Source of the DNA: Bacteroidota bacterium | Lineage (GTDB): Bacteria; Bacteroidota; Ignavibacteria; Palsa-1295 | Length of the DNA: 39,746 nucleotides | Assembly: GCA_025363505.1 (NCBI GenBank) | Contig: JANYDV010000019.1 | Coordinates: 1 to 39,746, forward strand | Direction: 5' to 3' | In this document: positions 8,582 to 18,700 of the stretch, one piece after another | How positions within the stretch are numbered: position 1 is the stretch's first letter | Layout of the letters: every line of letters begins with the position of its first letter | Translations under genes and position numbers: made by a program | The notes under the pieces: generated by a model | The model's input: only the letters and a program-made list of their open reading frames with translations | Databases searched by the model: none | Told to the model about the DNA's origin: nothing

Positions 8582-9486
8582 TATACTTTTTCCACTTCGT
8601 TCTTGCCCAGAATACCGCTCGGTTTGAATATTAAGATGCCGATCAAAATCGCAAAGACGATCGCATCACGATAGGTCGAAAGAAAGGTACCTCCGATAAA
8701 CGACTCAACAATACCGATGATCATTCCACCAAGTGCCGCACCGGTAATATTTCCGATACCACCCAGCACAGCCGCTACGAATGCCTTGAGTCCGGGTAAG
8801 ATACCCATCAATGGGTCAATGCTTGGATATTGTGCTGCATAAAGCACTCCGCCGGCAGCCGCAAGCGCAGAGCCTGTCATAAACGTAAACGTAATCACTT
8901 TTGAGATATTAATACCCATCAAGCTGGCGGCTTGTTGGTTGAAACTGACCGCGCGCATTGCAGTGCCGATTTTTGTTTTCATGACGATCACTCGAAGCGC
9001 AAGCATCAATGTAAAGGAAGTGATGATCACGACAGCACCAACAACATCGATCGTTACGGCTTTTGATTTAATGAGTGCATGGTTCGAGATGATCTCAGGG
9101 AATCCACGGGGTGTAGCACCGAAGAGTAATTGTGAAAGATACTCCAAAAAAAGCGAGACTCCGATAGCAGTAATAAGTACGGTAAGCTTGGGGCGTTTGC
9201 GAAGTGGTCGGTAGGCGAGGTACTCAATCAAGGCACCAAGCAAGGCACAGATAGTCATTGACGCAACAAACACAACGATGACAGCACCAATACTACCGGT
9301 CGGCAAAATGTGCGAGACAGCATTAGCCACAAAATAACCGGAGAAAGCACCGATCATAAAAATATCACCATGAGCGAAATTAATGAATCGGAGTACACCA
9401 TAAATCATCGTATAGCCAAGCGCTATCAACGCGTAGATCGCGCCAAGCGAAATGCCATTTACCAGCTGCTGGAGTATTTCTCCCAT
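8581..9486 (-). CDS. livH: Branched-chain amino acid ABC transporter permease LivH
   Basis: A 301-residue membrane protein beginning MGEILQQLVNGISLGAIYALIALGYTMIYGVLRFINFAHGD, the classic LivH opening, and carrying the later block FVAAVLGGIGNITGAALGGMIIGIVE. It forms the transport channel with LivM, fed by a periplasmic or surface-anchored LivK-like protein. A candidate -7 element on the minus strand (TATCTTTG, complement of 9509..9516) lies 23 nt upstream of the ATG. The livK-like gene lies just upstream in the same direction but is separated by a terminator, so binding protein and permeases are probably controlled separately. Confidence 0.93.
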   Translation of the reverse strand: MGEILQQLVNGISLGAIYALIALGYTMIYGVLRFINFAHGDIFMIGAFSGYFVANAVSHILPTGSIGAVIVVFVASMTICALLGALIEYLAYRPLRKRPKLTVLITAIGVSLFLEYLSQLLFGATPRGFPEIISNHALIKSKAVTIDVVGAVVIITSFTLMLALRVIVMKTKIGTAMRAVSFNQQAASLMGINISKVITFTFMTGSALAAAGGVLYAAQYPSIDPLMGILPGLKAFVAAVLGGIGNITGAALGGMIIGIVESFIGGTFLSTYRDAIVFAILIGILIFKPSGILGKNEVEKV

Positions 9487-9508
9487 GTATTACACAAAAT
9501 ATTACTAA

Positions 9509-9516
9509 CAAAGATA
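9509..9516 (-). promoter_or_regulatory. Candidate Bacteroidota-type -7 element for livH
   Basis: The minus strand reads TATCTTTG (TAnnTTTG) about 23 nt before the livH ATG. No TTTG is seen at the expected upstream spacing, so only half of the consensus is present. Confidence 0.3.
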
Positions 9517-9664
9517 CCAATAAATCGAGATGGGATCCTCAGATTCTTGCCTCAGAGGCACACGAGATTATACATTCCGAAGTAATCTTAACGCTTCTAC
9601 TCCATTAGAACATTTGGTTCTTCGCTTGTTGTGAATGAAAATATCATTACATTTTTGAAGCAAT

Positions 9665-9695
9665 AAAAAAGGGCAGTGTTTGCACCGCCCTTTTG
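9665..9695 (-). terminator. Rho-independent terminator after the LivK-like gene
   Basis: On the minus strand the sequence reads AAAAGGGCGGTG, loop CAAA, CACTGCCC, then TTTTTT. The 8-bp GC-rich core contains one G.U pair in the RNA. It lies about 20 nt downstream of the binding-protein stop and ahead of livH. Confidence 0.85.
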
Positions 9696-9713
9696 ATCGT
9701 AATAGAAACAAGT

Positions 9714-10922
9714 TTATTTCGCGGGGGCTGTCACCGGAGTGTCGCCGGTTTTGAAGTCGGTTTGTGTTTCGCCGTTTGGTCCAATACGTTGTGCGAAGTG
9801 ATATTTACCATTAACAATTTTTAGAATGGTGATCGGTTTTTCTGCATTTCGTTGTGCATTGAGGGTGATCTTGCCGGTGACGCCGTTAAAGTCTTTTGTT
9901 GCAGCGATAGCATCACGAAGCTTAGCAGCATCGGTTGAGCCGGCACGGGTGATCGCTTGGGTTAAAATGCGAGCCGCATCATAGCCAAGAGCTGCCATAG
10001 CATCCGGATCTTTTTGGAATTTGGCTTTATATTTCGTTACGAAATTTTGAACCGCTGCATCCGGATCTTCGACCGAGAAGTGATTGGAAAGATAGGTGTT
10101 GTTGAACTGTTGTTCGGCACCTTTGGTGAGTTCGTCGGAGTCCCAACCGTCGCCACCCAATAGCGGCACGGTGATGCCAAGCTCACGAGCCTGACGAACG
10201 ATCAACGATACTTCATTATAATATCCGGGAATAAAAATCACATCGGGGTTGGTAGCACGAATAGATGTCAAAGCAGAGCGGAAATCTTTATCACCCGATG
10301 AGTAGGCTTGCTCGCTGACGACATCGCCACCGCTTTTACGGAATGTCTCACGGAATGCATTCGCCAAACCGATAGAGTAATCTTGTTTGGTATCTTGCAA
10401 TACAGCAGCGCGTTTTGCACCAAGCGATTTTTTTGCAAACGATGCAAGGGCATTGCCTTGGAATGGATCAATAAAACAAATACGGAAAATATAATCGCCG
10501 ATTTTCGTAACGTCTTCGTTAGTCGAAGCCGGTGAAATCATCGGGATTTTACTTTGCTGGGCAATCGGTCCGCCGGCTTTCGAACGGCTCGAAGCAACTT
10601 CGCCGAGCAACGCGATCACTTTGTCGCGGTTGATCAATTTTTGTACAGCAGCAGTAGCATCTTCGGTCTTTGATTGGTCGTCCTCACTTTTGAGTACGAT
10701 TTTCTTTCCGATGATTCCGCCGCCCTGATTAATTTCGTCAATCGCCAGTACCGCACCGGCATGAACCGACTGCCCAAATGTGGCAGTCTGTCCGGTCATC
10801 GAGGCATATTCTCCGATGATAATATCATTGCCTTCGGCGACACCTTCTTTTTTGCAAGACGAGAGAAACGTTGCTGATGTAAGTACAACAACAGCGGTAA
10901 CAACTGAAAAATATTTATTCAT
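9714..10922 (-). CDS. LivK-like substrate-binding lipoprotein of a branched-chain amino acid ABC transporter
   Basis: A type I periplasmic binding protein of 402 residues. The track start (11078) overlaps the previous gene. The ATG at 10922 gives a lipoprotein signal (ATFLSSCKK, lipid-attachment Cys about residue 25). Family blocks are IIIGEYASMTGQTATFGQSVHAGAVLAIDEINQGGGIIGKKI, VIALLGEVASSRSKAGGPIAQQSKIPMISPAST, DVIFIPGYYNEV and ALGYDAARILTQAI. It would capture amino acids and deliver them to LivHM, encoded just downstream. It lies at the end of a run with two TPR lipoproteins and an outer-membrane barrel and is followed by a terminator. Assignment to leucine-type ligands is by family only. 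Confidence 0.9.
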   Translation of the reverse strand: MNKYFSVVTAVVVLTSATFLSSCKKEGVAEGNDIIIGEYASMTGQTATFGQSVHAGAVLAIDEINQGGGIIGKKIVLKSEDDQSKTEDATAAVQKLINRDKVIALLGEVASSRSKAGGPIAQQSKIPMISPASTNEDVTKIGDYIFRICFIDPFQGNALASFAKKSLGAKRAAVLQDTKQDYSIGLANAFRETFRKSGGDVVSEQAYSSGDKDFRSALTSIRATNPDVIFIPGYYNEVSLIVRQARELGITVPLLGGDGWDSDELTKGAEQQFNNTYLSNHFSVEDPDAAVQNFVTKYKAKFQKDPDAMAALGYDAARILTQAITRAGSTDAAKLRDAIAATKDFNGVTGKITLNAQRNAEKPITILKIVNGKYHFAQRIGPNGETQTDFKTGDTPVTAPAK

Positions 10923-11002
10923 ACGATGGTTTTCATTAAAAAAATGATAACAGGATAAAAGTAACTTCGCAATGCTCCGGAACATTCCGTATATCACCGA
11001 TC

Positions 11003-11653
11003 TTATTGTACACCCAATTTCTTGAGTGTCTTGCCATATTGTGTCGTCGGATACTCGGCGCGAAGGCGGTCGTACCACATCGAAGCTGCTTGAGTATTGC
11101 CAATGGTATAATTTGCACGAGCCAGTTTATAAAATGCTTGCTCACGCTTATAATTGGGTCCGGCTTTGGTGGTATATTCAAAGTAGGGCAATGCATCGGC
11201 ATATCTGCCGAGCGCATAGTAGCTTTCGCCGATCCAGTAATAGGAATTCGGTACTAATTCCGGTGGGCGGCCGCTGGTTGCGATCTGTGATAGTAAGCCG
11301 ATCGATCGGTCATAGTCGCCACCATTAAATGCTGCAAGTGCTGCTTCATAATTAGAGTAAGCTGTCAAGTCGGGGCGAGGGACATAATTCGCACCCCACG
11401 GAGTACGTGGGTAGTCTTCGGATTTGATATGTGCAACATCAAGTTCGGAGGCGGAAAGTGCATTCACTTTTGCAAGGACACTATCAGCACGATTCATTAC
11501 TTGCGCCGCTGTGGGCGAGTTCGATGGTGGTGTGGTTGGTTTTTGTTGCTGTTTTGTATTCTTAGCAGTTTTTGCACCCCTCGGTCTGCAAGAGTCGCAA
11601 CTGACAATCAAGACTACACAAAGGAGCAAGAGAGAAAAGCGATTGATGTTCAT
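11003..11653 (-). CDS. TPR-containing lipoprotein (YbgF/CpoB-like)
   Basis: A 216-residue exported protein with a lipobox (LIVSCDSC), a low-complexity spacer (QQQKPTTPPSNS) and a C-terminal tetratricopeptide region: YEAALAAFNGGDYDRSIGLLSQIA, PNSYYWIGESYYALGRYADALPYFEYT, AFYKLARANYTIGNTQAASMWYDRL, ending in YPTTQYGKTLKKLG. The YYWIGESYY and YP.T.YG patterns are typical of Tol-Pal-associated YbgF/CpoB proteins. It lacks the N-terminal coiled coil that the related 12518..13282 gene has. A strong ribosome site (AAAGGAG) precedes the ATG. Likely role: periplasmic scaffold between envelope layers; partners unknown. Confidence 0.78.
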   Translation of the reverse strand: MNINRFSLLLLCVVLIVSCDSCRPRGAKTAKNTKQQQKPTTPPSNSPTAAQVMNRADSVLAKVNALSASELDVAHIKSEDYPRTPWGANYVPRPDLTAYSNYEAALAAFNGGDYDRSIGLLSQIATSGRPPELVPNSYYWIGESYYALGRYADALPYFEYTTKAGPNYKREQAFYKLARANYTIGNTQAASMWYDRLRAEYPTTQYGKTLKKLGVQ

Positions 11654-11665
11654 ACGTTTGCTCCT

Positions 11666-12505
11666 TTAATAAAGATTAATCTTAAAACCAAGACTGAGTG
11701 CAACATTTGATCCCGTACGAGCAGGGTCGCCGGTGGTTTTAGCAACGGTACTTGTTCCGTCGAACGATGTGTAAGTATATTGGTAGATATAATTAGTAAC
11801 CTCACTCAAGCGAAGTTGTGCAAATAAGTCTATCGCACTATTTCCGTCTTCCGGTGAATACAGCAGTGGCAACTCCATACCAATAGCACCATAGAGTTCA
11901 AACGGCAATGGCGGATCGTAAGTAACTTTTGCAGTTTGAGTCGAATTTGAATAGGAAATATTATCCTCATAGATACCTTTGATATGAATACCACCACCGA
12001 CACCGATATAAACCGAGGGCAACCCTGCGCCAAACGATGTCCGGGCATTAAAGCCAAGGGTGATTGGAATATAGGTACTCGTACGAGTGGTGGTCACAAA
12101 ACCGCCCGAGGGAAGTTGATCGTTGGTGGTACCACCGATCGAAAGATGATAGCCGGTTGCAAATTCGAGTTCAAGCCCGACATACGGTATCTTTTCAGGT
12201 CCGTAGGCTTCGCCATCGGAATTGAGCAAATCAATAGGAAGCAATGGGATATCAAATGCCATATCCATCTTTGCCCCTTGACCGGTGCTCCAAAAGATTT
12301 TGTCGGCTCCGTTGTTGCCATATAATTGTCTGCCCCGACCGAGCCCATAGCCCCCGGAAAGTTTTACTGAAAAGAGTGTCGGCAGTGTCGAGCTTTCCTG
12401 AGGATCAAGCACATCGCCTTGTTCTTGTGCCGATGCCACTGAGCTAAGCGAGATGATCGCACAGCAGAATGTCAGGACAACGATGAATTTTGAATGGTTC
12501 TTCAT
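11666..12505 (-). CDS. Outer-membrane beta-barrel protein
   Basis: A 279-residue protein with a clear signal peptide (ending SVASAQEQ) and a pattern of alternating, aromatic-rich strands (FSVKLSGGYGLGRG, VGLELEFATGYHLSIGG, IPITLGFNARTSFG, YIGVGGGIHIKG, VALSLGFKINLY). The final residue is an aromatic (Y) after a strand, the usual barrel-assembly signal. It resembles OmpA/OmpW-like porin barrels only in general form; no specific family is recognised. It sits between two YbgF-like TPR lipoproteins with short gaps (about 12 nt), so the three are probably co-expressed and may interact at the outer membrane. Confidence 0.75.
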   Translation of the reverse strand: MKNHSKFIVVLTFCCAIISLSSVASAQEQGDVLDPQESSTLPTLFSVKLSGGYGLGRGRQLYGNNGADKIFWSTGQGAKMDMAFDIPLLPIDLLNSDGEAYGPEKIPYVGLELEFATGYHLSIGGTTNDQLPSGGFVTTTRTSTYIPITLGFNARTSFGAGLPSVYIGVGGGIHIKGIYEDNISYSNSTQTAKVTYDPPLPFELYGAIGMELPLLYSPEDGNSAIDLFAQLRLSEVTNYIYQYTYTSFDGTSTVAKTTGDPARTGSNVALSLGFKINLY

Positions 12506-12517
12506 TGCTAATATCAG

Positions 12518-13282
12518 TTAATTTAATTTCTTGAGCCGAGCTTCTGCTCTTGCCCGGTACTCAGTATCGGGAAACGAAAGCAATAAACGCTGATAGGCAG
12601 CTTTTGCATTCGTACGTTCGCCCATTTTTTCATAAGCTGCGGCGATCTTAAATTCAGCATCATCGGCTTTCATTGATTCCGGAAAATTATCTAACAATTC
12701 GTGAAATGCTCTGATCGATTCGCTATACTCGCCCATTGCATACAGCGATTCGCCTTTCCAATAAAGATAATTCGGCGCAAGTGGTGAGCTGCGGTCTTTC
12801 CGATAAAGATCATCAAATGCAGTTAGTGCATCATTATATTTGCCGTTATTAAATTGTCTCAGCGCAGAAGTATATTCGTCATTTTGCGGTGTGGTTGTCA
12901 CCATAGCCTGTGGTGGCGGTATCGGAGCACCGGTGACATTACGATCGGGCTGAGCTTGCTGGAGAGAGCCGGATGGCGGAAGTGACGGAGCTGTAACTTG
13001 ATTGCCATTGAGTGCTCGTTCTTCGATGATACTCTTTAGCTTCATTATCTCACGCTCAAGCTCGGAGATGCGTTTGCGATCTTGACTGATGATGCCTGAC
13101 ATAGTATCAACAACCGTAATGAGCTTGTTTTGCACCATCAAGAGCGAATCCATCATTTTGGTTTGAGACGCTACTGCACCTTTGGCTTGCGACTGATCCC
13201 CGCGACGGGTCTGTTGCGAAGGACGACATCCGGAGATCACAACCAGTGCCGTAAGAAATACTAACGTCGATCTAATGGTCAT
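12518..13282 (-). CDS. YbgF/CpoB-like lipoprotein: coiled coil plus TPR
   Basis: A 254-residue lipoprotein (VVISGCRPS lipobox, Cys about residue 19) with a heptad-rich coiled coil (about 43-90: VQNKLITVVDTMSG, RISELEREIMKLKSI), a proline-rich linker, and C-terminal tetratricopeptide repeats: YTSALRQFNNGKYNDALTAFDDLY, NYLYWKGESLYAMGEYSESIRAFHELL, AEFKIAAAYEKMGERTNAKAAYQRLL, ending SFPDTEYRARAEARLKKL. This coiled coil-TPR order is that of YbgF/CpoB, which links outer-membrane constriction and cell-wall synthesis at division in proteobacteria. No tolA/B or pal gene is in the window. First gene of the run; a promoter-like element lies upstream. Confidence 0.83.
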   Translation of the reverse strand: MTIRSTLVFLTALVVISGCRPSQQTRRGDQSQAKGAVASQTKMMDSLLMVQNKLITVVDTMSGIISQDRKRISELEREIMKLKSIIEERALNGNQVTAPSLPPSGSLQQAQPDRNVTGAPIPPPQAMVTTTPQNDEYTSALRQFNNGKYNDALTAFDDLYRKDRSSPLAPNYLYWKGESLYAMGEYSESIRAFHELLDNFPESMKADDAEFKIAAAYEKMGERTNAKAAYQRLLLSFPDTEYRARAEARLKKLN

Positions 13283-13344
13283 ATTGTAACTATAAATATA
13301 CCAAAATTCTATCAGGGTAGAAATCCCTTACAAAACAATATAAA

Positions 13345-13352
13345 CAAATCTA
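13345..13352 (-). promoter_or_regulatory. Candidate -7 element for the YbgF-like operon
   Basis: The minus strand reads TAGATTTG (TAnnTTTG) about 63 nt before the ATG at 13282. The same octamer occurs on the plus strand before floA. No TTTG lies at the expected distance upstream. Confidence 0.35.
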
Positions 13353-13432
13353 CGAAGGAAAACCCCAACTCAGCCGTGAAGAAGCCCTAAATCTTTGTTT
13401 GCGAATTTGATGTGGGGTTATCTTTCCATTGG

Positions 13433-13440
13433 TATTTTTG
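13433..13440 (+). promoter_or_regulatory. Candidate -7 element for lpxC/fabZ
   Basis: TATTTTTG (TAnnTTTG) lies 12 nt before the preferred ATG of lpxC/fabZ. A TTTG occurs at 13406..13409, giving a 23-nt spacer, slightly longer than the Bacteroidota norm of 19-21. If used, the 5' leader would be very short. Confidence 0.28.
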
Positions 13441-13452
13441 TTAGACACAACT

Positions 13453-14862
13453 ATGCGCGCAAATCAACGAACGATAAAAAAGGTCGTACGGCTCGAAGGT
13501 GTCGGTCTTCATACCGGCAATTCCTGTACGATGGAGTTTCACCCTGCGGCTGCCGATTACGGTATTCGCTTTGTCCGTCGCGATCTCGAAGGCGTACCGG
13601 AAATACCGGCTCTAGCAGATTTCGTCACGGATATTTCTCGTGGGACTACCCTCTCACATAACGGGGCAAGTGTTCATACGGTCGAACACGTCTTAGCCGC
13701 CGTAGTTGGCTTGGAGATAGATAACCTTCGGATTGAACTCACTGCAAATGAGCCTCCTGTCGGAGATGGCAGTGCCACACCCTATGTTGACTCATTGCTC
13801 AGCGCAGAATTTGAAGAGCAAGACGCGCCACGAGGTTATCTGGTCATTGACAGCACCATCTCTTACTCCAACGAAGAAAAGGGCGTAGAGATCGTCGCAT
13901 TGCCGTTGCCGAACGATTACCGGATGACAGTGATGGTTGATTATAATAATCCCGCACTCGGCAGCCAGCATACGGGGTTGTTCTCGCTCGAAAAGGAATT
14001 TATTACTGATTTTGCCCCTTCACGGACGTTCTGCTTCTTGCACGAAGTCGAAATGCTTCGCGATCAAGGACTGATAAAAGGCGGCAATCTTGATAATGCA
14101 ATTGTCATCGTTGATGGAAATCCGACCCAAGCAACAATAGATGCACTGACAAAACGTTTGGGTCTTGAAGGCTCTGTCATCTTAGGTCAGCATGGTACAC
14201 TGAATAATAAACCACTTCGTTTCAAGAACGAACCGGCTCGTCACAAACTCCTTGACCTTCTTGGTGATCTAGCGCTCGTGGGGGCTCCCATACAAGCACA
14301 GATCTTGGCTGCCCGACCGGGGCATGCATCGAATGTAGAGTTTGCAAAAAAACTTCGGACAATCTTAAAGAAGAAAAAGCATCTAAAGAAATATACTCCC
14401 GGTGCACCGATCTTTGACATCACTGCGATCGAGCGCATTATGCCGCATCGCTATCCCTTCTTACTGGTTGATCGAATTCTTGAACTTGACCTTGAGCCCG
14501 GCGCCGAGCGCATTGTGGGCATTAAGAATGTCACCTATAACGAGCCATTTTTCACCGGACATTTCCCCGGCAATCCTATTATGCCCGGTGTGCTCATTCT
14601 CGAAGCAATGGCACAAACCGGTGGAATGCTAATGCTTGGTTCGCTGGGCGACCCAAGCTCGAAGTTGGTATATTTTATGGCGATCGACAAAGCTAAATTT
14701 CGTAAGCCTGTCACACCCGGCGATCAATTAGTCTTCGAAGTAAAGTTGATTCGCAACAGAGGAAAATCTTTTCAACTCTCCGGACAAGCGTTTGTCGATA
14801 ACCAACTTGTCGCCGAAGCCGAGTTAATGGCTGCCATTGTTGATCGTGAGGAAGCGAAATAG
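13453..14862 (+). CDS. lpxC/fabZ: Bifunctional LpxC/FabZ: UDP-3-O-acyl-GlcNAc deacetylase fused to 3-hydroxyacyl-ACP dehydratase
   Basis: A 469-residue fusion. Residues 1 to about 305 are LpxC, the zinc deacetylase committing to lipid A synthesis: HTVEH (His79), [26 protein letters not shown], and [11 protein letters not shown] with the other metal ligands, then RPGHASN. Residues about 322-469 are FabZ, the dehydratase of fatty acid elongation: [11 protein letters not shown] (catalytic His332), [26 protein letters not shown] (catalytic Glu), and [12 protein letters not shown]. This fusion is typical of Bacteroidota/Chlorobiota. The track begins at a TTG (13429), but the ATG at 13453 ([16 protein letters not shown]) fits the usual LpxC start. 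The TAG stop overlaps the GTG start of lpxA by one base. Confidence 0.95.
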   Translation: MRANQRTIKKVVRLEGVGLHTGNSCTMEFHPAAADYGIRFVRRDLEGVPEIPALADFVTDISRGTTLSHNGASVHTVEHVLAAVVGLEIDNLRIELTANEPPVGDGSATPYVDSLLSAEFEEQDAPRGYLVIDSTISYSNEEKGVEIVALPLPNDYRMTVMVDYNNPALGSQHTGLFSLEKEFITDFAPSRTFCFLHEVEMLRDQGLIKGGNLDNAIVIVDGNPTQATIDALTKRLGLEGSVILGQHGTLNNKPLRFKNEPARHKLLDLLGDLALVGAPIQAQILAARPGHASNVEFAKKLRTILKKKKHLKKYTPGAPIFDITAIERIMPHRYPFLLVDRILELDLEPGAERIVGIKNVTYNEPFFTGHFPGNPIMPGVLILEAMAQTGGMLMLGSLGDPSSKLVYFMAIDKAKFRKPVTPGDQLVFEVKLIRNRGKSFQLSGQAFVDNQLVAEAELMAAIVDREEAK

Positions 14863-15674
14863 TGGCAACGAAGATCCATCCGACGGCAATTGTTAATCCC
14901 ACAGCAGAACTTGCTGATGGAGTAGAAATTGGTGCTTATGCAATCATTGATGGGGATGTAGTCATCGGCGAGGGAACGAGCATTTCACATCATGCTTTCA
15001 TCGCCTCGGGTGCACGAATCGGCAAAGAATGTGTGGTCCATCATAGCGCAGTTGTTGCAAATGTCCCACAGGATCTCAAATTCAGCGGTTCGGAAAAAAC
15101 GTATGTCGAGATTGGCGATCATACTACTATCAGAGAGTTTGCTACGATCCACAGAGCAACCGTTCATTCGACAACTTCAAAAGCCGGTACACACGACTCT
15201 ATCACCAAAGTGGGAAGTAATTGCTTAATTATGGCATATTCTCATATTGCACATGATTGTTTGATCGGCGATCACGTGATTCTTTCGAATGCCGTTCAAG
15301 TAGCCGGGCATTGCACGGTTGGTTCATTCGTAACGATCGGCGGTCTTACCGGTGTTCATCAATTCTCAATGATCGGTGCGTACTCAATGGTAGGTGCTGC
15401 GTTAATGCTCACCAAAGATGCACCGCCTTATTCGTTGATCGCAGACGAACCCCCGCGTTTTGTTGGTGTCAATAAAATCGGATTAGAGCGCCGAGGATTT
15501 ACGAAAGAGGCTATTCAGAACATTCGGGATGCATATAAAACTATTTATTTCGCAGGTTTGAATTTCACTGATGCAATGACTACCATCGAAACAAATCAGC
15601 ATTTGAATATTGCTGAGGTACAAGTGATCCTCGATTTTTATCGTAACTCCGATCGTGGTGTAATTGGCGGATAA
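14862..15674 (+). CDS. lpxA: UDP-N-acetylglucosamine acyltransferase LpxA
   Basis: A 270-residue left-handed beta-helix enzyme that puts the first 3-hydroxyacyl chain on UDP-GlcNAc in lipid A synthesis. Visible features: IHPTAIVNPTAELADGVEIG hexapeptide repeats, IREFATIHRAT, SHIAHDCLIGDHV (catalytic His of the IAHD motif), GGLTGVHQFSMIGAYSMVGA, and the C-terminal helical part (LERRGFTKEAIQNIRDAYKTIY). It starts with GTG inside the stop of lpxC/fabZ (TAGTG), so the two are translationally coupled. A terminator follows. Confidence 0.95.
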   Translation: MATKIHPTAIVNPTAELADGVEIGAYAIIDGDVVIGEGTSISHHAFIASGARIGKECVVHHSAVVANVPQDLKFSGSEKTYVEIGDHTTIREFATIHRATVHSTTSKAGTHDSITKVGSNCLIMAYSHIAHDCLIGDHVILSNAVQVAGHCTVGSFVTIGGLTGVHQFSMIGAYSMVGAALMLTKDAPPYSLIADEPPRFVGVNKIGLERRGFTKEAIQNIRDAYKTIYFAGLNFTDAMTTIETNQHLNIAEVQVILDFYRNSDRGVIGG

Positions 15675-15737
15675 ACTCCTTCTTGATTAATTATACTTTA
15701 TTTTCATTTCCTTTTCTATTTCATTTCTTTTAAAAAC

Positions 15738-15772
15738 AAAAAAGCCCCACTCGTAATGAGCGGGGCTTTTTG
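15738..15772. terminator. Bidirectional terminator between lpxA and the 1271-aa gene
   Basis: AAAAGCCCCACTC, loop GTAAT, GAGCGGGGCTTTTTG. Flanking A and T runs let it act for both convergent genes; the minus-strand RNA has a G.U pair where the plus strand has an A-C mismatch. Confidence 0.85.
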
Positions 15773-15791
15773 TTAATGATCTCTTGAGCGA

Positions 15792-18700
15792 TTATTTCGA
15801 CAAGTTCATCTTACGGGTCGCTGTGTAGGATCCGCTATTGATCTTGTAGAGGTACGAACCACTTGCGAGTTCGTTACCGGCATCGTCTTTCGCGTCAAAA
15901 TGAACGGTTGTAGTACCGGTCTTGACATAACCATCGACAAGCGTACGGACGACCTGACCAAGCGTGTTATAGATCACGAGTTTGGTTGGTGCGCCTTCAG
16001 GCAATGTGAAGCTGATGTCAGTTGACGGATTGAACGGATTCGGATAGTTCTGTTCCAACGTAAAGTTCGTTGGAGCACCGATCTCAACATTAACCGTATT
16101 GGTGACATGTTGGCTACCATCAAGATCCATCTGGGTCAAGCGATAGGTATATGTACCAGGTGTGACGTTGCGATCAACGAATGAATATCCGGTTTCGGTA
16201 TTAGAGTTAACCTTACCATTGACGAATGAAATCTTTTCGAAGAATCCGTCAGCTTGGTCAACACGGCGGCGTTCTACGAAGAAGCCTTGGTTGTTCTTTT
16301 CCTGAGCGGTAGCCCATGTGAGAACAGCTTTGCCGTTATCGTTTTTGCCATGCAAGTAAGTAAGCTCGACCGGCAAGATACCGGTTTGGCTAACCATTGT
16401 ACGAATCATAGGATTGTACGAACCTGCATTGTTCCAATAGAACGGTGCAAAGAATCCATCTCCGCAAGGATTACAGATATAAGTACCCCATGCGAGGTAG
16501 TTGCTGAATGCCGATGGATACATCGGAGGCCAGAAGCCGCTACCCGGTGTCCAAAGTGCCCAGTTACCACTGTTGGCAATATTTTCCATTGCATAGACGC
16601 AAGAGATATCACCAATGTTGAGATCCTGACCAATATTCGTTCCGAACGGATCACTATAGATCGGCGGAATGATTGGTACCTGTGGGCTTGTGACAACGAT
16701 ACGACCACCACCACGAGAGATATCAGCACCCATAAAGTAGTTGTTCAAAGACAACTGACTTACAGAAGCCCAATAAATACCAGGTGCCAATACGATCGGA
16801 GTTGGGAAGTAATACGGCCAGTATTGATCGAAGAGCTGACCTTTACGGGTCTCTGGGATCAATGCATTGAATACGGTATCCTGTCCTGGGATACAGCTTC
16901 CTTCTTTACCCTTGAAGATCGTCAAACGGATCGGATCATCTGCCTGGTTACCGGCTGCGAAGTATACGCGAAGACCATAGAGAGTATCTTTGGTGATCAA
17001 ACGGAACTTCATAGCCATACTACCAGAAAGATCATGATAACCAACACCACGTGACTGTTGCTGTGAAATGATTCTTGCAGAACCACTACCTGATGCAGTC
17101 AAATCAACAAGTGCTGTTCCAGGAGCGTCGTTGCTACCGTCATCATAAGCAAATTCTTGCGGTGATCCCGGCTGACCGGCATCAAGGAAGAAGTCTGTGT
17201 ATGTACCATTATCCTGTGTATAAGAATCATACGAAGATGTAGCAAGGAATGCATGGATACGGAACATACCGCCCGTACCGGCATTCTGAGCATTCCAAGC
17301 CGGCATCGTGATTGTTGTATCAGTACCTGCGCGGAGCGAGGTAACAGTCTGCAACGCCCAATACACCGTGTTTTGGTTCGGATCAAGGATCTGAACGCGA
17401 ACAGGGAATGCGATAGCCACATCAGAAGAATTATTTGCTAAGTGCACATAGACCGGAAGCGAAACCGCTTGTGACATTGGTAAATGTGTGTAAGGCGTGA
17501 CAGCGCGAACCCACATTACTTCAATCTCTGGTTTACGTGGTACTTGCAAAGAAAGATTATCGACGAACCATGCATCCGGATCATCATCCGGAGGATATGC
17601 GCCGTTATCGTTTGCCTTCAAGCGAAGACGGAAACGGAAATTATTCGTCAAATAAGTAAATGACGGAGTACTGAATGCATCGAGACGTACACTATAGTGC
17701 TGGAACTCGAAATCATTACCACCATCAATCTGACCAACTTGTACCCAACCACCCGCTGACGGGTTACAGGCAGGCTCAGCAGGTTTTTTGAATTCGATAA
17801 TCATTGAATCACCGGCACGAACTACTGAGTTGCTGGAGTTCAACATTGTTTTTTCCGCACCCTGAAGTACGTTTCCATCCCAATAGAGTGGGAAGTTGAT
17901 CTTACCGGTTCTCTGATAATCAAAAGCAACAGAGCCTTTGGTCTGACCACCGATATTGAACGGGAAGCTGATGAGTGTATCACCGGTACGTGTACCGCTG
18001 TAAATATTACCAGCTTGATCAAGACGATCGAACATAATCACAGGATCCAACATTTGGTTGGTTCCTACGCCGCTACCTGCTTCATAACGTGGTGGTGGCG
18101 GATCAAAAGTATTAATATCACCTTCTTCTACGGTCGGTCCGATAGCAACCCACTTCGTTTGGTCAGGAAGTGCAAAGTTGATCGTTGCAGCGTAGTTATC
18201 TGAAGGATCGTTAAACGGAAGTGCTGTTGTACGAATACCGAATACACGAATACAAACGGTATCGTCAAAAGGCCAACGGTCACCGATATAGTTATCGTTA
18301 CCATCATAGCTCGTAGCAACTGCGCAAGCATTGAAGGTTCCGAGCTGGTTCAAGATGTTCGGGTTGGTTGCATAGGTAGCAAAATCACCCGTTGCAGTTG
18401 AAACCTGACCTGAAGGTAATACACTATTAAGGGTAAACACACGACCATATACAGCAACGCCTGTTACAACGTTACGAATCTGGAATTTCACTTTGAACGT
18501 TTGCGTGTTCAAACTGACGTTCTTGTATGTTGCCTTCGGAGCGACTGTTGTTCCGAGACAGATCTCGTAGTTACGTGTCGGGAAATCAACTGAGATAGCG
18601 CGAACAATGTTTTTCCAACGAACAAGCTTTACAGCATACTGTCCGCCTTGTTTGAAATCTTTGTTACAAATCTTACAATTGATATTCGATGTTGCATCCC

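Noticed and set aside
16254-17054. 266-aa plus-strand ORF inside the 1271-aa gene
   Set aside because: Antisense to a continuous secreted-protein frame and with no domain or ribosome site.
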